This document shows positions 37,269-50,242 of a DNA stretch of 64,000 nucleotides, piece by piece. Origin of the DNA: Pseudomonas hydrolytica (GTDB lineage Bacteria > Pseudomonadota > Gammaproteobacteria > Pseudomonadales > Pseudomonadaceae); contig NZ_CP099397.1 in NCBI RefSeq assembly GCF_021495345.1, positions 372,001 to 436,000 of the forward strand, given 5' to 3'. Each line of letters opens with the position of its first letter. The first letter of the stretch is position 1. Both the position numbers and the translations under genes were made by a program. Below the pieces are notes generated by a model that was not told where the DNA came from, made no database searches, and was given only the letters and a program-made list of their open reading frames with translations.

Positions 37269-38627
37269 ATGAGTACCAAGCTTGACCAGCTCACCAGCTG
37301 GCTGAAAGAACGCAAAATCACCGAAGTCGAATGCCTGATCAGTGACCTGACCGGCATTGCCCGCGGCAAGATATCGCCGACCAACAAGTTCCTCGACGAG
37401 AAGGGCATGCGTCTGCCCGAGAGCGTGCTGCTGCAGACCGTGACCGGCGACTACGTCGAGGACGACATCTATTACGAGCTGCTCGACGAGGCGGACATCG
37501 ACATGTTCTGCCGCCCCGACGAGAACGCCGTGTTCCTCGTGCCCTGGGCCATCGAGCCCACCGCCATGGTGATCCACGACACCTTCGACAAGCAGGGCAA
37601 CCCCATCGAGCTGTCGCCGCGCAACATTCTCAAGACGGTGCTGAAGCTGTATGCCGACAAGGGCTGGCGGCCGATCGTCGCGCCGGAGATGGAGTTCTAC
37701 CTGACCAAGCGCAACAGCGACCCGGACTTCCCGCTGGTGGCGCCGATGGGCCGTTCCGGTCGTCCGGAGGTAGGGCGTCAGTCCTTCTCCATCGACGCTG
37801 CCAACGAATTCGACCCGCTATTCGAGGACGTCTACGACTGGTGCGAGCTGCAGGGCCTGGACCTGGACACGCTGATCCACGAGGACGGCCCGGCGCAGAT
37901 GGAGATCAACTTCCGTCACGGCGACGCGCTGCACCTGGCCGACCAGATCACCGTGTTCAAGCGCACCATGCGCGAGGCCGCGCTCAAGCACGACGTGGCG
38001 GCCACCTTCATGGCCAAGCCGATCACCGACGAGCCGGGCAGCGCCATGCACATCCACCAGAGCGTGGTGGACATCAAGACCGGCAAGAACATCTTCTCCA
38101 ACGAAGACGGCACCATGAGCGAGCTGTTCCTGCAGCACATCGGCGGCCTGCAGAAGTACATCCCCGAGCTGCTGCCGCTGTTCGCGCCCAACGTCAACTC
38201 GTTCCGCCGCTTCCTGCCCGATACCTCGGCGCCGGTGAACGTGGAGTGGGGCGAGGAGAACCGTACCGTGGGCTTGCGCGTACCCGAGGCCGGGCCGCAA
38301 AACCGTCGGGTGGAAAACCGCCTGGCCGGCGCCGACGCCAACCCCTACCTGGTGCTGGCCGCGTCGCTGCTGTGCGGCTACATCGGCATGGTCGAGGGCA
38401 TCAAGCCCAGCGCCCCGGTCAAGGGCCGCGGTTACGAGCGCCGCAACCTGCGTCTGCCGCTGACCATCGAGGCGGCGCTGGAGCGCATGGAGGCCTGCAA
38501 GGCCGCCGAGAAGTACCTGGGCGAGAAGTTCATGCGCGGCTACGTCGCGGTCAAGCGCGCCGAGCACGAGAACTTCAAGCGCGTGATCAGCTCCTGGGAG
38601 CGTGAGTTCCTGCTGCTGTCGGTGTAA
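37269..38627 (+). CDS. spuB: Glutamate-polyamine ligase, SpuB
   Basis: Second glutamine-synthetase-fold ligase, 452 aa, related to SpuI. N-terminal [20 protein letters not shown], then [80 protein letters not shown] and [20 protein letters not shown]. These retain the nucleotide and metal ligands of the fold, but the family uses an amine instead of ammonia. It glutamylates polyamines for later oxidation or transamination. It stands at the head of the plus-strand spu operon, immediately after the spuA relic, and is followed 83 nt later by spuC. Confidence 0.93.
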   Translation: MSTKLDQLTSWLKERKITEVECLISDLTGIARGKISPTNKFLDEKGMRLPESVLLQTVTGDYVEDDIYYELLDEADIDMFCRPDENAVFLVPWAIEPTAMVIHDTFDKQGNPIELSPRNILKTVLKLYADKGWRPIVAPEMEFYLTKRNSDPDFPLVAPMGRSGRPEVGRQSFSIDAANEFDPLFEDVYDWCELQGLDLDTLIHEDGPAQMEINFRHGDALHLADQITVFKRTMREAALKHDVAATFMAKPITDEPGSAMHIHQSVVDIKTGKNIFSNEDGTMSELFLQHIGGLQKYIPELLPLFAPNVNSFRRFLPDTSAPVNVEWGEENRTVGLRVPEAGPQNRRVENRLAGADANPYLVLAASLLCGYIGMVEGIKPSAPVKGRGYERRNLRLPLTIEAALERMEACKAAEKYLGEKFMRGYVAVKRAEHENFKRVISSWEREFLLLSV

Positions 38628-38710
38628 CGGGCGGCCGGCCGCGCCAGTCGCGGCCGGCGCCACGAATTTCTGCGAGGCGCCGAGCGCCTCGCGCTAGCAA
38701 GGTGTTGGTT

Positions 38711-40084
38711 ATGAACAAGCAAGCGAACAATCCGCAAACCGCGCACTGGCAGGCCCTGAGCCAGGCTCACCACTTGGCGCCGTTCAGTGATTACAGGCAG
38801 CTGGCCGAAAAAGGCCCGCGCATCATCACTGAAGCGAAGGGCGTGCACCTGTGGGACAGCGAGGGCAACAAGATCCTCGATGGCATGGCCGGCCTGTGGT
38901 GCGTGGCCGTGGGCTATGGCCGCGAGGAGCTGGTCGAAGCTGCCGCGACGCAGATGCGTCAGCTGCCGTTCTACAACACCTTTTTCCAGACCGCCCACCC
39001 GCCGGTGCTGGAGCTGGCCCACGCCATCTCCCAACTGGCACCGGCCGGCATGAACCACGTGTTCTTCACCGGTTCGGGCTCCGAAGGCAACGACACCATG
39101 CTGCGCCTGGTGCGCCACTACTGGGCGTGCAAGGGCAAAGCGAACAAGAAGATCATCATCGGCCGCGAGAACGGCTACCACGGCTCCACCGTGGCCGGCG
39201 CCAGCCTCGGCGGCATGAAGTTCATGCACGAGCAGGGCGACCTGCCGATTCCGGGTATCGCTCATATCCCGCAGCCCTACTGGTTCGGCGAGGGCGGCGA
39301 CCAGTCGCCGGAGGAGTTCGGCATCTGGGCCGCCGATCAGCTGGAGAAGAAGATTCTCGAGCTGGGCGAAGAAAACGTTGCCGCCTTTATCGCCGAGCCG
39401 ATCCAGGGCGCCGGCGGCGTGATCATCCCGCCTGAGACCTACTGGCCGCGGATCAAGGAGATCCTCGCCAGGTACGACATTCTGTTCGTGGCCGACGAGG
39501 TGATCTGCGGCTTCGGCCGTACCGGCGAATGGTTCGGCAGCCAGTACTACGACCTCAAGCCGGATCTGATGACCATCGCCAAGGGCCTCACCAGCGGCTA
39601 TGTGCCGATGGGCGGGCTGATCGTCAGCGACAAGGTGTTCGAGGTGATCGAGGCGCATGGCGACTTCAACCACGGCTTCACCTATTCCGGCCATCCGGTG
39701 GCGGCGGCGGTGGGGCTGGAAAACCTGCGCCTGCTCCGCGAAGAAGGCATCGTCCAGCGGGTGAAGGCGGAAACGGCACCGTATTTGCAGCAACGCCTGC
39801 GCGAACTGGCAGAGCACCCGCTGGTGGGCGAGGTACGCGGCCTGGGCATGCTCGGCGCCATCGAACTGGTGCAGGACAAGGCGACGCGCAAGCGTTACCC
39901 GGACACCGTGGCCGCCGGCATGGTCTGTCGCGGGCACTGCTTTAATAACGGTCTGATCATGCGCGCCGTGGGCGACACCATGATCATTGCCCCGCCGCTG
40001 GTGATCAGCCGGGCGGAAATCGACGAACTGGTGGAAAAAGCGCGCAAGTGCCTGGATCTCACCCTGCGTGACCTGTCGGTCTGA
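38711..40084 (+). CDS. spuC: Putrescine-pyruvate aminotransferase SpuC
   Basis: PLP-dependent class-III aminotransferase, 457 aa, transferring the amino group of putrescine (or cadaverine) to pyruvate to give 4-aminobutanal and alanine. Motifs: [40 protein letters not shown] (phosphate loop), [14 protein letters not shown], the PLP-binding Asp region [20 protein letters not shown], the Schiff-base lysine in [18 protein letters not shown], and [19 protein letters not shown]. The start MNKQANNPQ at 38711 has an AAGGTG ribosome-binding site. Length agrees with the P. aeruginosa enzyme. Works with SpuD-H, which import the substrate. Confidence 0.96.
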   Translation: MNKQANNPQTAHWQALSQAHHLAPFSDYRQLAEKGPRIITEAKGVHLWDSEGNKILDGMAGLWCVAVGYGREELVEAAATQMRQLPFYNTFFQTAHPPVLELAHAISQLAPAGMNHVFFTGSGSEGNDTMLRLVRHYWACKGKANKKIIIGRENGYHGSTVAGASLGGMKFMHEQGDLPIPGIAHIPQPYWFGEGGDQSPEEFGIWAADQLEKKILELGEENVAAFIAEPIQGAGGVIIPPETYWPRIKEILARYDILFVADEVICGFGRTGEWFGSQYYDLKPDLMTIAKGLTSGYVPMGGLIVSDKVFEVIEAHGDFNHGFTYSGHPVAAAVGLENLRLLREEGIVQRVKAETAPYLQQRLRELAEHPLVGEVRGLGMLGAIELVQDKATRKRYPDTVAAGMVCRGHCFNNGLIMRAVGDTMIIAPPLVISRAEIDELVEKARKCLDLTLRDLSV

Positions 40085-40122
40085 AAGCCCGCAGTCACGG
40101 AAAGTTGTCAGCGGTGCCATGA

Positions 40123-42475
<2,353 letters not shown>

Positions 42476-42497
42476 TCGGCGGAAGATTTTCCTATAA

Positions 42498-43634
<1,137 letters not shown>

Positions 43635-43687
43635 TCGTTCTGCCCGGCCGCAGGGGCCGGGCACAATCTTCCGGGAGTTTTCCGATA

Positions 43688-44842
43688 ATGGCTGTCGCTT
43701 CCAGCGCCTACAAAAAAGCCCTCGAGGGAAACCAGACACCGAAAGAGGTGCTGGTCAAGATCGATCGGGTAACCAAGAAATTCGACGAGACAGTGGCAGT
43801 CGACGACGTATCGCTGACCATCAACAAGGGTGAGATCTTCGCCCTGCTCGGTGGCTCGGGATCGGGCAAATCCACGCTGCTGCGCATGCTCGCCGGCTTC
43901 GAGCGGCCCACCGAGGGACGCATCATCCTCGACGGTGTGGACATCACCGACATGCCGCCCTACCAGCGGCCGATCAACATGATGTTCCAGTCCTACGCGC
44001 TGTTCCCGCACATGACCGTGGCGCAGAACATCGCCTTCGGTCTCAAGCAGGACAAGCTGCCCCAGGCCGAGATCGACGAGCGCGTGGCCGAGATGCTCAA
44101 GCTGGTGCACATGACCCAGTACGCCAAGCGCAAGCCGCATCAACTCTCGGGCGGCCAGCGTCAGCGCGTGGCCCTGGCCCGTTCCCTGGCCAAGCGTCCC
44201 AAGCTGCTGCTGCTCGACGAGCCGATGGGCGCGCTGGACAAGAAGCTGCGCTCGCAGATGCAGCTGGAGCTGGTGGAGATCATCGAGCGCGTCGGCGTGA
44301 CCTGCGTGATGGTCACCCACGACCAGGAAGAGGCCATGACCATGGCCCAGCGCATCGCCATCATGCACCTGGGCTGGATCGCCCAGACCGGCAGCCCGGT
44401 GGACATCTACGAGACGCCGACCAGCCGCCTGGTGTGCGAGTTCATCGGCAACGTCAACCTGTTCGACGGCCAGATCGTCAGCGATGAAGCCGACCACGCG
44501 ATCATCGATTGCCCGCAGCTGGACAAGCCGATCTACATCGGCCATGGCGTCAGTACCCGTGCCGAGGACAAGAAGGTCAGCTACGCCCTGCGCCCGGAAA
44601 AACTGCTGATGGCCACCGCCTTGCCGGCCGACCATGAGCACCCCGAGTACAACTGGAGCCGTGGCCACGTGCACGACATCGCCTACCTCGGCGGCCATTC
44701 GGTGTACCACGTCAAGCTCAGCTCCGGGCAGATCGTGCAGTGCTTCATCGCCAACGCCGAGCGCCGCGGCAAGCGCCCGACCTGGGACGATCCGGTGGTG
44801 GTGTACTGGGAAGACGACAGCGGCGTGGTACTGCAATCATGA
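43688..44842 (+). CDS. spuF: Polyamine ABC transporter ATP-binding protein
   Basis: ATPase of the PotG/SpuF type, 384 aa. Walker A LGGSGSGKSTLLRML near residue 57, Q-loop NMMFQSYALFPHMTVAQNI, signature LSGGQRQRVALARSLAKRP, Walker B LLLLDEPMGALDKKL and switch MVTHDQEEAMTMAQR. The C-terminal TOBE region (about 290-384) regulates the import ATPase. The stop overlaps the ATG of spuG (ATGA). It drives uptake with SpuG and SpuH for substrates delivered by the three binding proteins. Confidence 0.96.
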   Translation: MAVASSAYKKALEGNQTPKEVLVKIDRVTKKFDETVAVDDVSLTINKGEIFALLGGSGSGKSTLLRMLAGFERPTEGRIILDGVDITDMPPYQRPINMMFQSYALFPHMTVAQNIAFGLKQDKLPQAEIDERVAEMLKLVHMTQYAKRKPHQLSGGQRQRVALARSLAKRPKLLLLDEPMGALDKKLRSQMQLELVEIIERVGVTCVMVTHDQEEAMTMAQRIAIMHLGWIAQTGSPVDIYETPTSRLVCEFIGNVNLFDGQIVSDEADHAIIDCPQLDKPIYIGHGVSTRAEDKKVSYALRPEKLLMATALPADHEHPEYNWSRGHVHDIAYLGGHSVYHVKLSSGQIVQCFIANAERRGKRPTWDDPVVVYWEDDSGVVLQS

Positions 44843-45747
44843 AACCGAGCAAACTGACGCGCTATCTGCCCAGCGGGCGGCATGCCGTTATCGGCATACC
44901 CTTCCTCTGGCTGTTCCTGTTCTTCCTGCTGCCCTTCGTCATCGTGCTGAAGATCAGCTTCGCCGAAGCCGATGTGGCGATTCCGCCCTACACGGAAATC
45001 TACCAGTGGGCGGACAACAAACTGACGCTGCTGCTGAACTTCGGCAACTACATCTTCCTCACCGAGGATGCCCTGTACGTCTCGGCCTATCTGGGCTCGC
45101 TGCAGGTCGCCTTCTTCAGCACCCTGTTGTGCCTGGTGATCGGCTACCCCATGGCCTACGCCATCGCGCGGGCGCCGAAGGAGCGCCAGACCGTACTGCT
45201 GCTGCTGATCATGATGCCGACCTGGACCGCGATCCTGATCCGCGTCTACGCCTGGATGGGCATTCTCGGCAACAACGGCCTGCTCAACAGCCTGCTGATG
45301 GGTATCGGCCTGATCGACACGCCGCTGCAGATCCTCAACACCAACACCGCGGTGTACATCGGCGTGGTCTATTCGTACCTGCCGTTCATGATCCTGCCGC
45401 TCTACGCCAACCTGGTGAAGCACGACCCGAGCCTGCTGGAGGCCGCCTCCGACCTGGGCTCGAGCAACTTCAACAACTTCTGGCGGATCACCGTGCCGCT
45501 GTCGAAGAACGGCATCATCGCCGGCTCCATGCTGGTGTTCATCCCGGTGGTGGGTGAGTTCGTCATCCCCGAACTGCTCGGCGGCCCGGAGACCCTGATG
45601 ATCGGCAAGGTGCTGTGGCAGGAGTTCTTCAACAACCGCGACTGGCCGGTGGCGTCCGCTCTGGCGGTGGTGATGCTGGCGATCCTGATCGTGCCCATCA
45701 TCCTGTTCAACCGTAACCAAGCGAAAGAGCTGGAGGGCCGCCCATGA
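44839..45747 (+). CDS. spuG: Polyamine ABC transporter permease SpuG (PotH type)
   Basis: Inner-membrane permease of 302 aa with about six helices, starting MKPSKLTRYLPSGRHAVIGI at 44839 (ATGA overlap with spuF). The EAA loop is LLEAASDLGSSNFNNFWRIT near residue 200, and VPLSKNGIIAGSMLVFIPVV follows. It pairs with SpuH. The frame stays open further upstream but that portion overlaps spuF and is not used. Confidence 0.95.
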   Translation: MKPSKLTRYLPSGRHAVIGIPFLWLFLFFLLPFVIVLKISFAEADVAIPPYTEIYQWADNKLTLLLNFGNYIFLTEDALYVSAYLGSLQVAFFSTLLCLVIGYPMAYAIARAPKERQTVLLLLIMMPTWTAILIRVYAWMGILGNNGLLNSLLMGIGLIDTPLQILNTNTAVYIGVVYSYLPFMILPLYANLVKHDPSLLEAASDLGSSNFNNFWRITVPLSKNGIIAGSMLVFIPVVGEFVIPELLGGPETLMIGKVLWQEFFNNRDWPVASALAVVMLAILIVPIILFNRNQAKELEGRP

Positions 45748-46631
45748 AGCGTTTCAGTTTCTCCAGCATCATGCTCTGGGCGGGGCTGGTGTTCATCTAC
45801 CTGCCCATGGTCATCCTGGTCATCTACTCGTTCAACGCCTCGCGGCTGGTAACGGTGTGGGGTGGCTGGTCGGTGAAGTGGTACGTCGGCCTGCTGGACA
45901 ATACCCAGCTGATGAACTCGGTGATGCGCTCGCTGGAAATCGCCTGCTACACCGCCATCGCGGCGGTGGCGCTGGGCACCCTGGCGGCCTTCGTGCTGAC
46001 TCGCATCACCCGCTTCAAGGGACGCACCCTGTTCGGGGGCCTGGTCACCGCACCGCTGGTGATGCCCGAGGTGATCACCGGTCTGTCGTTGCTGCTGCTG
46101 TTCGTGCTGATGGCGCAGCTGATCGGCTGGCCGGCGCAGCGTGGCATGACCACCATCTGGATCGCCCACACCACCTTCTGCTCGGCCTACGTGGCGGTGG
46201 TGGTGTCGTCGCGCCTGCGCGAGCTGGACATGTCCATCGAAGAGGCAGCCATGGACCTGGGGGCCAAGCCGTGGAAGGTGTTCTTCCTGATCACCGTGCC
46301 GATGATCGCGCCATCGCTGGCAGCCGGTGCCATGATGTCCTTCGCCCTGTCGCTGGACGATCTGGTGCTGGCCAGCTTCGTCTCCGGTCCGGGTTCGACC
46401 ACCCTGCCGATGGAGATCTTCTCCGCCGTGCGTCTGGGGGTTAAGCCTGAGATCAATGCGGTGGCCAGCCTGATCCTGCTGGCGGTGTCCTTCGCCACCT
46501 TCCTCGCCTGGTTCTTCGCCCATCGTGCCGAGGAAAAGCGCAAGAAGGCCCTGCAGCAGGCCATGGACGAAACCACCAGCCCGTCCTGGCAGCAGGAGGT
46601 CGACAGCCGCCGCAGCGCCAGCAGCAACTGA
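45744..46631 (+). CDS. spuH: Polyamine ABC transporter permease SpuH (PotI type)
   Basis: Second permease subunit, 295 aa, starting MKRFSFSSIMLWAGLVFIYL with a 4-nt overlap to spuG. The EAA loop is EEAAMDLGAKPWKVFFLITV near residue 170; helices lie at about 10-30, 65-90, 105-130, 140-165, 190-210 and 240-260. The ending (AEEKRKKALQQAMDETTSPS) is a charged cytoplasmic tail. Last gene of the spu operon, closed by a strong terminator 20 nt downstream. Confidence 0.95.
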   Translation: MKRFSFSSIMLWAGLVFIYLPMVILVIYSFNASRLVTVWGGWSVKWYVGLLDNTQLMNSVMRSLEIACYTAIAAVALGTLAAFVLTRITRFKGRTLFGGLVTAPLVMPEVITGLSLLLLFVLMAQLIGWPAQRGMTTIWIAHTTFCSAYVAVVVSSRLRELDMSIEEAAMDLGAKPWKVFFLITVPMIAPSLAAGAMMSFALSLDDLVLASFVSGPGSTTLPMEIFSAVRLGVKPEINAVASLILLAVSFATFLAWFFAHRAEEKRKKALQQAMDETTSPSWQQEVDSRRSASSN

Positions 46632-46650
46632 GCTTCAGGCTGAAAGCAAA

Positions 46651-46674
46651 ACGGGCCCCGCGGGGCCCGTTTTT
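46651..46674 (+). terminator. Intrinsic terminator of the spu operon
   Basis: Perfect palindrome ACGGGCCCCG/CGGGGCCCGT (46651-46670) followed by TTTTT. Confidence 0.92.
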
Positions 46675-46680
46675 CATGCT

Positions 46681-46701
46681 GTAGGGTGCGCCGTGCGCAC
46701 C
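46681..46701. repeat. GTAGGGTGCGCCGTGCGCACC palindrome
   Basis: Copy of the short repeat family placed between the spu terminator and the stop of the convergent CYTH/CHAD gene (46712). Confidence 0.75.
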
Positions 46702-46711
46702 GAGCCCTGCG

Positions 46712-48076
46712 CTATTTCACCAACGCCTTCCAGGCCTTGAGGCTGTTCACGATCTGCGTCTGGGTGGCGCGCACTTGGCGCTGCTCGTCGTCCAGTTCCT
46801 GCTGAGCCAACCCGTACAGCTTGTTCAGCTCGCCATACAGGCGGTCGACCTCGGGCACCTCCAGCACGCCGCGCGCCAGGCGCAGCCAGACCAGCAGGCG
46901 CTCCAGGCGCGGCATCTGCTCGGCCAGGTCCTCCGGCTGCTGCTGGTAGCGGCGCAGCTGCAGGGCGGCGCCTTCCTCGGCGAGCAGGGTGGGCAGCCAG
47001 TTGCCCAGGGCCGCGCTGCCCTGGCGATTGCCGCGGTTGTTGCGCTCCACCGTCCAGCCGCGCTGCAGCAGCCAGAGCGACAGTTTCAGCGACAGCAGGC
47101 CCCAGCGGCAGCCATCCAGTTCGGCGGCGAACAGCGCCGGTGCGTTGCGGCGCATGCTGTCGTCGTCCTGGCCTGCGGCCAGGCGCGGCCGCCAGTCGGC
47201 CAGCAGGGCGTCGAGCTGCTCGCGCAATTCCCGCGAGCTGGCGCGTGGCGCCGCCTGACCCAGGCTGGCGAGCAGGGCACGCAGCTCGATCAGCTGCGCC
47301 AGCCAGTCCTGCAACAGGCTCCAGTGGCCATTGAAGCGGTACTGCTCGGCCAGGCGCTGGCTGGTGCCCAGCAGATGCCAGGCCAGCGCCGCGAAAGCGT
47401 CGTCCAGGCTCATCTCGGCCGTCAGTTGCGGTGCCGGCAGGCTCAGGCTGTAGCTGCCGGAATCGAACAGGCGGTAGCCGCGCTCGGCCTTGCTGATGTC
47501 GCAAGGCATCAGCGGCAGTTCGGCAGCCAGCTCGCAGGCCAGCTCCAGCAGCGCGGCGGGCTCGCCCTGGCGCAGTTCCAGTTCCAGCTCGCAAATCTCT
47601 TCTTCGCCTTCGCCGGCGATCACCTTGCCCAGGTCCAGCGCGGCCTCGATCACCACCTTGGCCTTGCCACGGCCCCAGGCGATCTCGGCTTTCTCGCGGA
47701 CGAAATCGGTGGAAAACAGCGGTTGCAGGGTTTTCTTGTCGAGCTCGGCCAGGCTGGCTGGCCAGCAGCTGTCATCGAGCTTTTTCAGGTCGAGCTTGGC
47801 CTTGCTCAGGTACCAGTCCCATTCGTTGCGCTCGGACAGGCCGGCCACGCTCTGGCCGCGACTCTTGAGGGTCTGGATGAACTGTTCGCCGTCGCGGCGC
47901 AGGCGCAGCGCGACCTTGGCGCTGGCCAGGTCACGGTCGGGGGTGTCGTAGTACTGATTGAACAGCGGGGTGTGCTGCCAGCCGCTCTTGTTGCGCTTCT
48001 TCAGCAGCGGGTGCTCGCGCAGGGCGGCCAGGGTGGCACGGCTGGCGCGCAGTTTGATTTCGGTTTCTTTGACCAT
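46712..48076 (-). CDS. ygiF: CYTH-CHAD protein, inorganic triphosphatase (YgiF type)
   Basis: Protein of 454 aa. The N-terminal CYTH domain carries the ExExK motif (MVKETEIKL, residues 4-8) and further charged strands (ALRLRRDGEQFIQTLKSRG; EICELELELRQGEP), forming a tunnel that binds triphosphate with metal. Residues about 225-450 form the histidine-rich helical CHAD domain (AFAALAWHLLGTSQRLAEQY; LERLLVWLRLARGVLE), thought to bind polyphosphate. E. coli YgiF hydrolyses inorganic triphosphate. It diverges from a DUF47-PiT phosphate transport pair, so a role in phosphate or polyphosphate handling fits the neighbourhood. Confidence 0.9.
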   Translation of the reverse strand: MVKETEIKLRASRATLAALREHPLLKKRNKSGWQHTPLFNQYYDTPDRDLASAKVALRLRRDGEQFIQTLKSRGQSVAGLSERNEWDWYLSKAKLDLKKLDDSCWPASLAELDKKTLQPLFSTDFVREKAEIAWGRGKAKVVIEAALDLGKVIAGEGEEEICELELELRQGEPAALLELACELAAELPLMPCDISKAERGYRLFDSGSYSLSLPAPQLTAEMSLDDAFAALAWHLLGTSQRLAEQYRFNGHWSLLQDWLAQLIELRALLASLGQAAPRASSRELREQLDALLADWRPRLAAGQDDDSMRRNAPALFAAELDGCRWGLLSLKLSLWLLQRGWTVERNNRGNRQGSAALGNWLPTLLAEEGAALQLRRYQQQPEDLAEQMPRLERLLVWLRLARGVLEVPEVDRLYGELNKLYGLAQQELDDEQRQVRATQTQIVNSLKAWKALVK

Positions 48077-48187
48077 GGTGGAGAGCTATGACGCCTTTAT
48101 GAAAATGTGACAGACCGATGACGCGCGCTGGCGATTGGCGAAGCCGGTCCCTATACTTGCGGCCTTCTCAAAACGGGGGCTTACCCT

Positions 48188-48865
48188 ATGCCTATCAATC
48201 CCTTTGTCAGCCTGTTCGGCCGTTCACCCATCGGCCCGATGCAACAGCATATCGCCAAGGCCCACGAGTGCGCGGCGAACCTGGTGCCCTTCTTCGAGGC
48301 CGTGATGGCCGAGGACTGGGCCACGGTGGAACAGGTGCAACAGGAGATGTCCCGGCTGGAGCATGAGGCCGACAAGCTGAAGAAAAGCGTGCGCCTGCAC
48401 CTGCCCAAGAGCCTGTTCCTGCCGGTGCCGCGTTCGGATCTGCTGGAGCTGCTCAGTGTACAGGACAAAGTCGCCAACCGTGCCAAGGACATCGCCGGGC
48501 TGATGCTCGGCCGTCAGATGGCCATTCCGCAGGCCCTGCAGCCGCTGATGCGCACCTACGTGCAGCGCAGCGTTGACGCCAGCGCCCAGGCGCTGAAGGC
48601 GATGAACGAATTGGACGAGCTGCTCGAGACCGGTTTCGCCGGCCGTGAAGCGGTGCTGGTGGAAACCCTGATCGAGGAGCTCGGTTCGATCGAAAACGAT
48701 ACCGACCGCCTGCAAATCGAGGTGCGCCGCAACCTGTTCAAGCTGGAGAAGGACCTTCCCCCGGTCGATGTGATGTTCCTCTATCAGATCATCGACTGGG
48801 TCGGCGATGTCGCCGACCGTGCCCAACGAGTGGGCAACCGACTGGAACAACTGCTGGCGCGCTAA
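48188..48865 (+). CDS. DUF47 (TIGR00153) phosphate transport regulator
   Basis: PhoU-like cytoplasmic protein of 225 aa, mostly alpha-helical. It starts MPINPFVSLFGRSPIGPMQQ and contains KSLFLPVPRSDLLELLSVQD and IDWVGDVADRAQRVGNRLEQ, typical of this family. It is encoded 38 nt before a PiT phosphate transporter and is thought to control or assist it. Monitor of phosphate uptake is inference from family and position. Confidence 0.92.
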   Translation: MPINPFVSLFGRSPIGPMQQHIAKAHECAANLVPFFEAVMAEDWATVEQVQQEMSRLEHEADKLKKSVRLHLPKSLFLPVPRSDLLELLSVQDKVANRAKDIAGLMLGRQMAIPQALQPLMRTYVQRSVDASAQALKAMNELDELLETGFAGREAVLVETLIEELGSIENDTDRLQIEVRRNLFKLEKDLPPVDVMFLYQIIDWVGDVADRAQRVGNRLEQLLAR

Positions 48866-48903
48866 GCGCCAGTGTCCTTTCTGGGATCTACGGAAACTAA
48901 TTT

Positions 48904-50175
48904 ATGTCTCTGATTGCGGACTACGGGCTGGTTCTGCTCGTGCTTGCCTGCCTTTTCGGTTTTTTCATGGCCTGGGGTGTTGGAGCCAACGATGTCGCCA
49001 ATGCCATGGGTACATCCGTTGGCTCGCGCGCACTGACCATCAAGCAGGCGATCATCATCGCCATGGTCTTCGAATTCGCCGGTGCCTATCTGGCCGGTGG
49101 TGAGGTAACCGAAACCATCAAGAACGGCATCGTCGATGCCAACTTGATCAGCCCTAACCTCATGGTGCTGGGCATGATGTCGGCATTGCTGGCTGCCGGC
49201 ACCTGGCTGCTGGTCGCCTCGACCCGTGGCTGGCCGGTATCGACCACGCACACCATCGTCGGTGCCGTGATCGGCTTCGCTGCGGTCGGCGTGTCGATGG
49301 ATGCGGTGCACTGGGGCGGCGTCGGCCCCATCGTCGCCAGTTGGGTGGTTACGCCGCTGCTGGCCGGGATCATCTCCTTCTGCCTGTTCGTCAGCGTGCA
49401 GAAACTGATCATCGACACCGACAACCCCTTCCTGAACGCCAAGCGCTACGTGCCGCTGTACATGTTCATCACCGGTTTCGTGATCTCGCTGATGACCTTG
49501 ACCAAGGGCCTCAAGCATGTTGGTCTGAATCTTTCCAGCACCGAAGGTTTCCTGCTTTCGGTCGCTATCGGTGTGCTGGTCATGCTCATCGGCATTGCGA
49601 TGCTCAGCCGCATCCATGTCGATGTCGAGGCTGACAAGGCCTTCCATTTCTCCAGCGTGGAGAAGGTGTTCGCCATCCTGATGATCTTCACCGCCTGCTC
49701 CATGGCCTTCGCACACGGCTCCAACGATGTGGCCAACGCCGTTGGCCCGCTGGCGGCCATCGTCGGCGTGATCCAGAGCGGTGGTGAGCTGGCCGCTGGC
49801 GCGAAGTCGCTGGTGCCGGGCTGGATCCTGCTGCTGGGGGCGCTGGGCATCGTGGTCGGTCTGGCCACCTACGGCTACAAGGTGATCGCCACCATCGGCA
49901 AGGAAATCACCGAGCTGACCCCCAGCCGTGGTTTCGCCGCCGAGCTGGCCGCCGCCACCACCGTGGTCAGCGCCTCGGGCCTGGGCCTGCCGGTTTCCAC
50001 CACCCATACGCTGGTCGGCGCCATTCTCGGCGTTGGTCTGGCACGTGGCATTGGTGCCCTGAACCTGGGCATGATCGGCAAGATCTTCCTGTCCTGGATC
50101 ATTACCCTGCCCGCCGGTGCGATCCTGTCGATCATCTTCTTCTTCATTCTGCGCGCACTGTTCGGCGGAGTCTGA
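48904..50175 (+). CDS. PiT family inorganic phosphate transporter
   Basis: Low-affinity phosphate/metal-phosphate symporter of 423 aa with about eleven membrane helices. Both family signatures are visible: GANDVANAMGTSVGSRALTI near residue 25 and HGSNDVANAVGPLAAIVG near residue 275, an internal duplication typical of PiT proteins. STTHTIVGAVIGFA and STTHTLVGAILGVG are the paired substrate-region repeats. Forms an operon with the DUF47 gene upstream. No Pho box was found, in agreement with a constitutive role. Confidence 0.95.
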   Translation: MSLIADYGLVLLVLACLFGFFMAWGVGANDVANAMGTSVGSRALTIKQAIIIAMVFEFAGAYLAGGEVTETIKNGIVDANLISPNLMVLGMMSALLAAGTWLLVASTRGWPVSTTHTIVGAVIGFAAVGVSMDAVHWGGVGPIVASWVVTPLLAGIISFCLFVSVQKLIIDTDNPFLNAKRYVPLYMFITGFVISLMTLTKGLKHVGLNLSSTEGFLLSVAIGVLVMLIGIAMLSRIHVDVEADKAFHFSSVEKVFAILMIFTACSMAFAHGSNDVANAVGPLAAIVGVIQSGGELAAGAKSLVPGWILLLGALGIVVGLATYGYKVIATIGKEITELTPSRGFAAELAAATTVVSASGLGLPVSTTHTLVGAILGVGLARGIGALNLGMIGKIFLSWIITLPAGAILSIIFFFILRALFGGV

Positions 50176-50242
50176 TTCCGCCTGGCGGTTTCCCCTGAGG
50201 TTGGATGCTCCTATGATGGGGCTCCGACCCAGGAGATCGCCG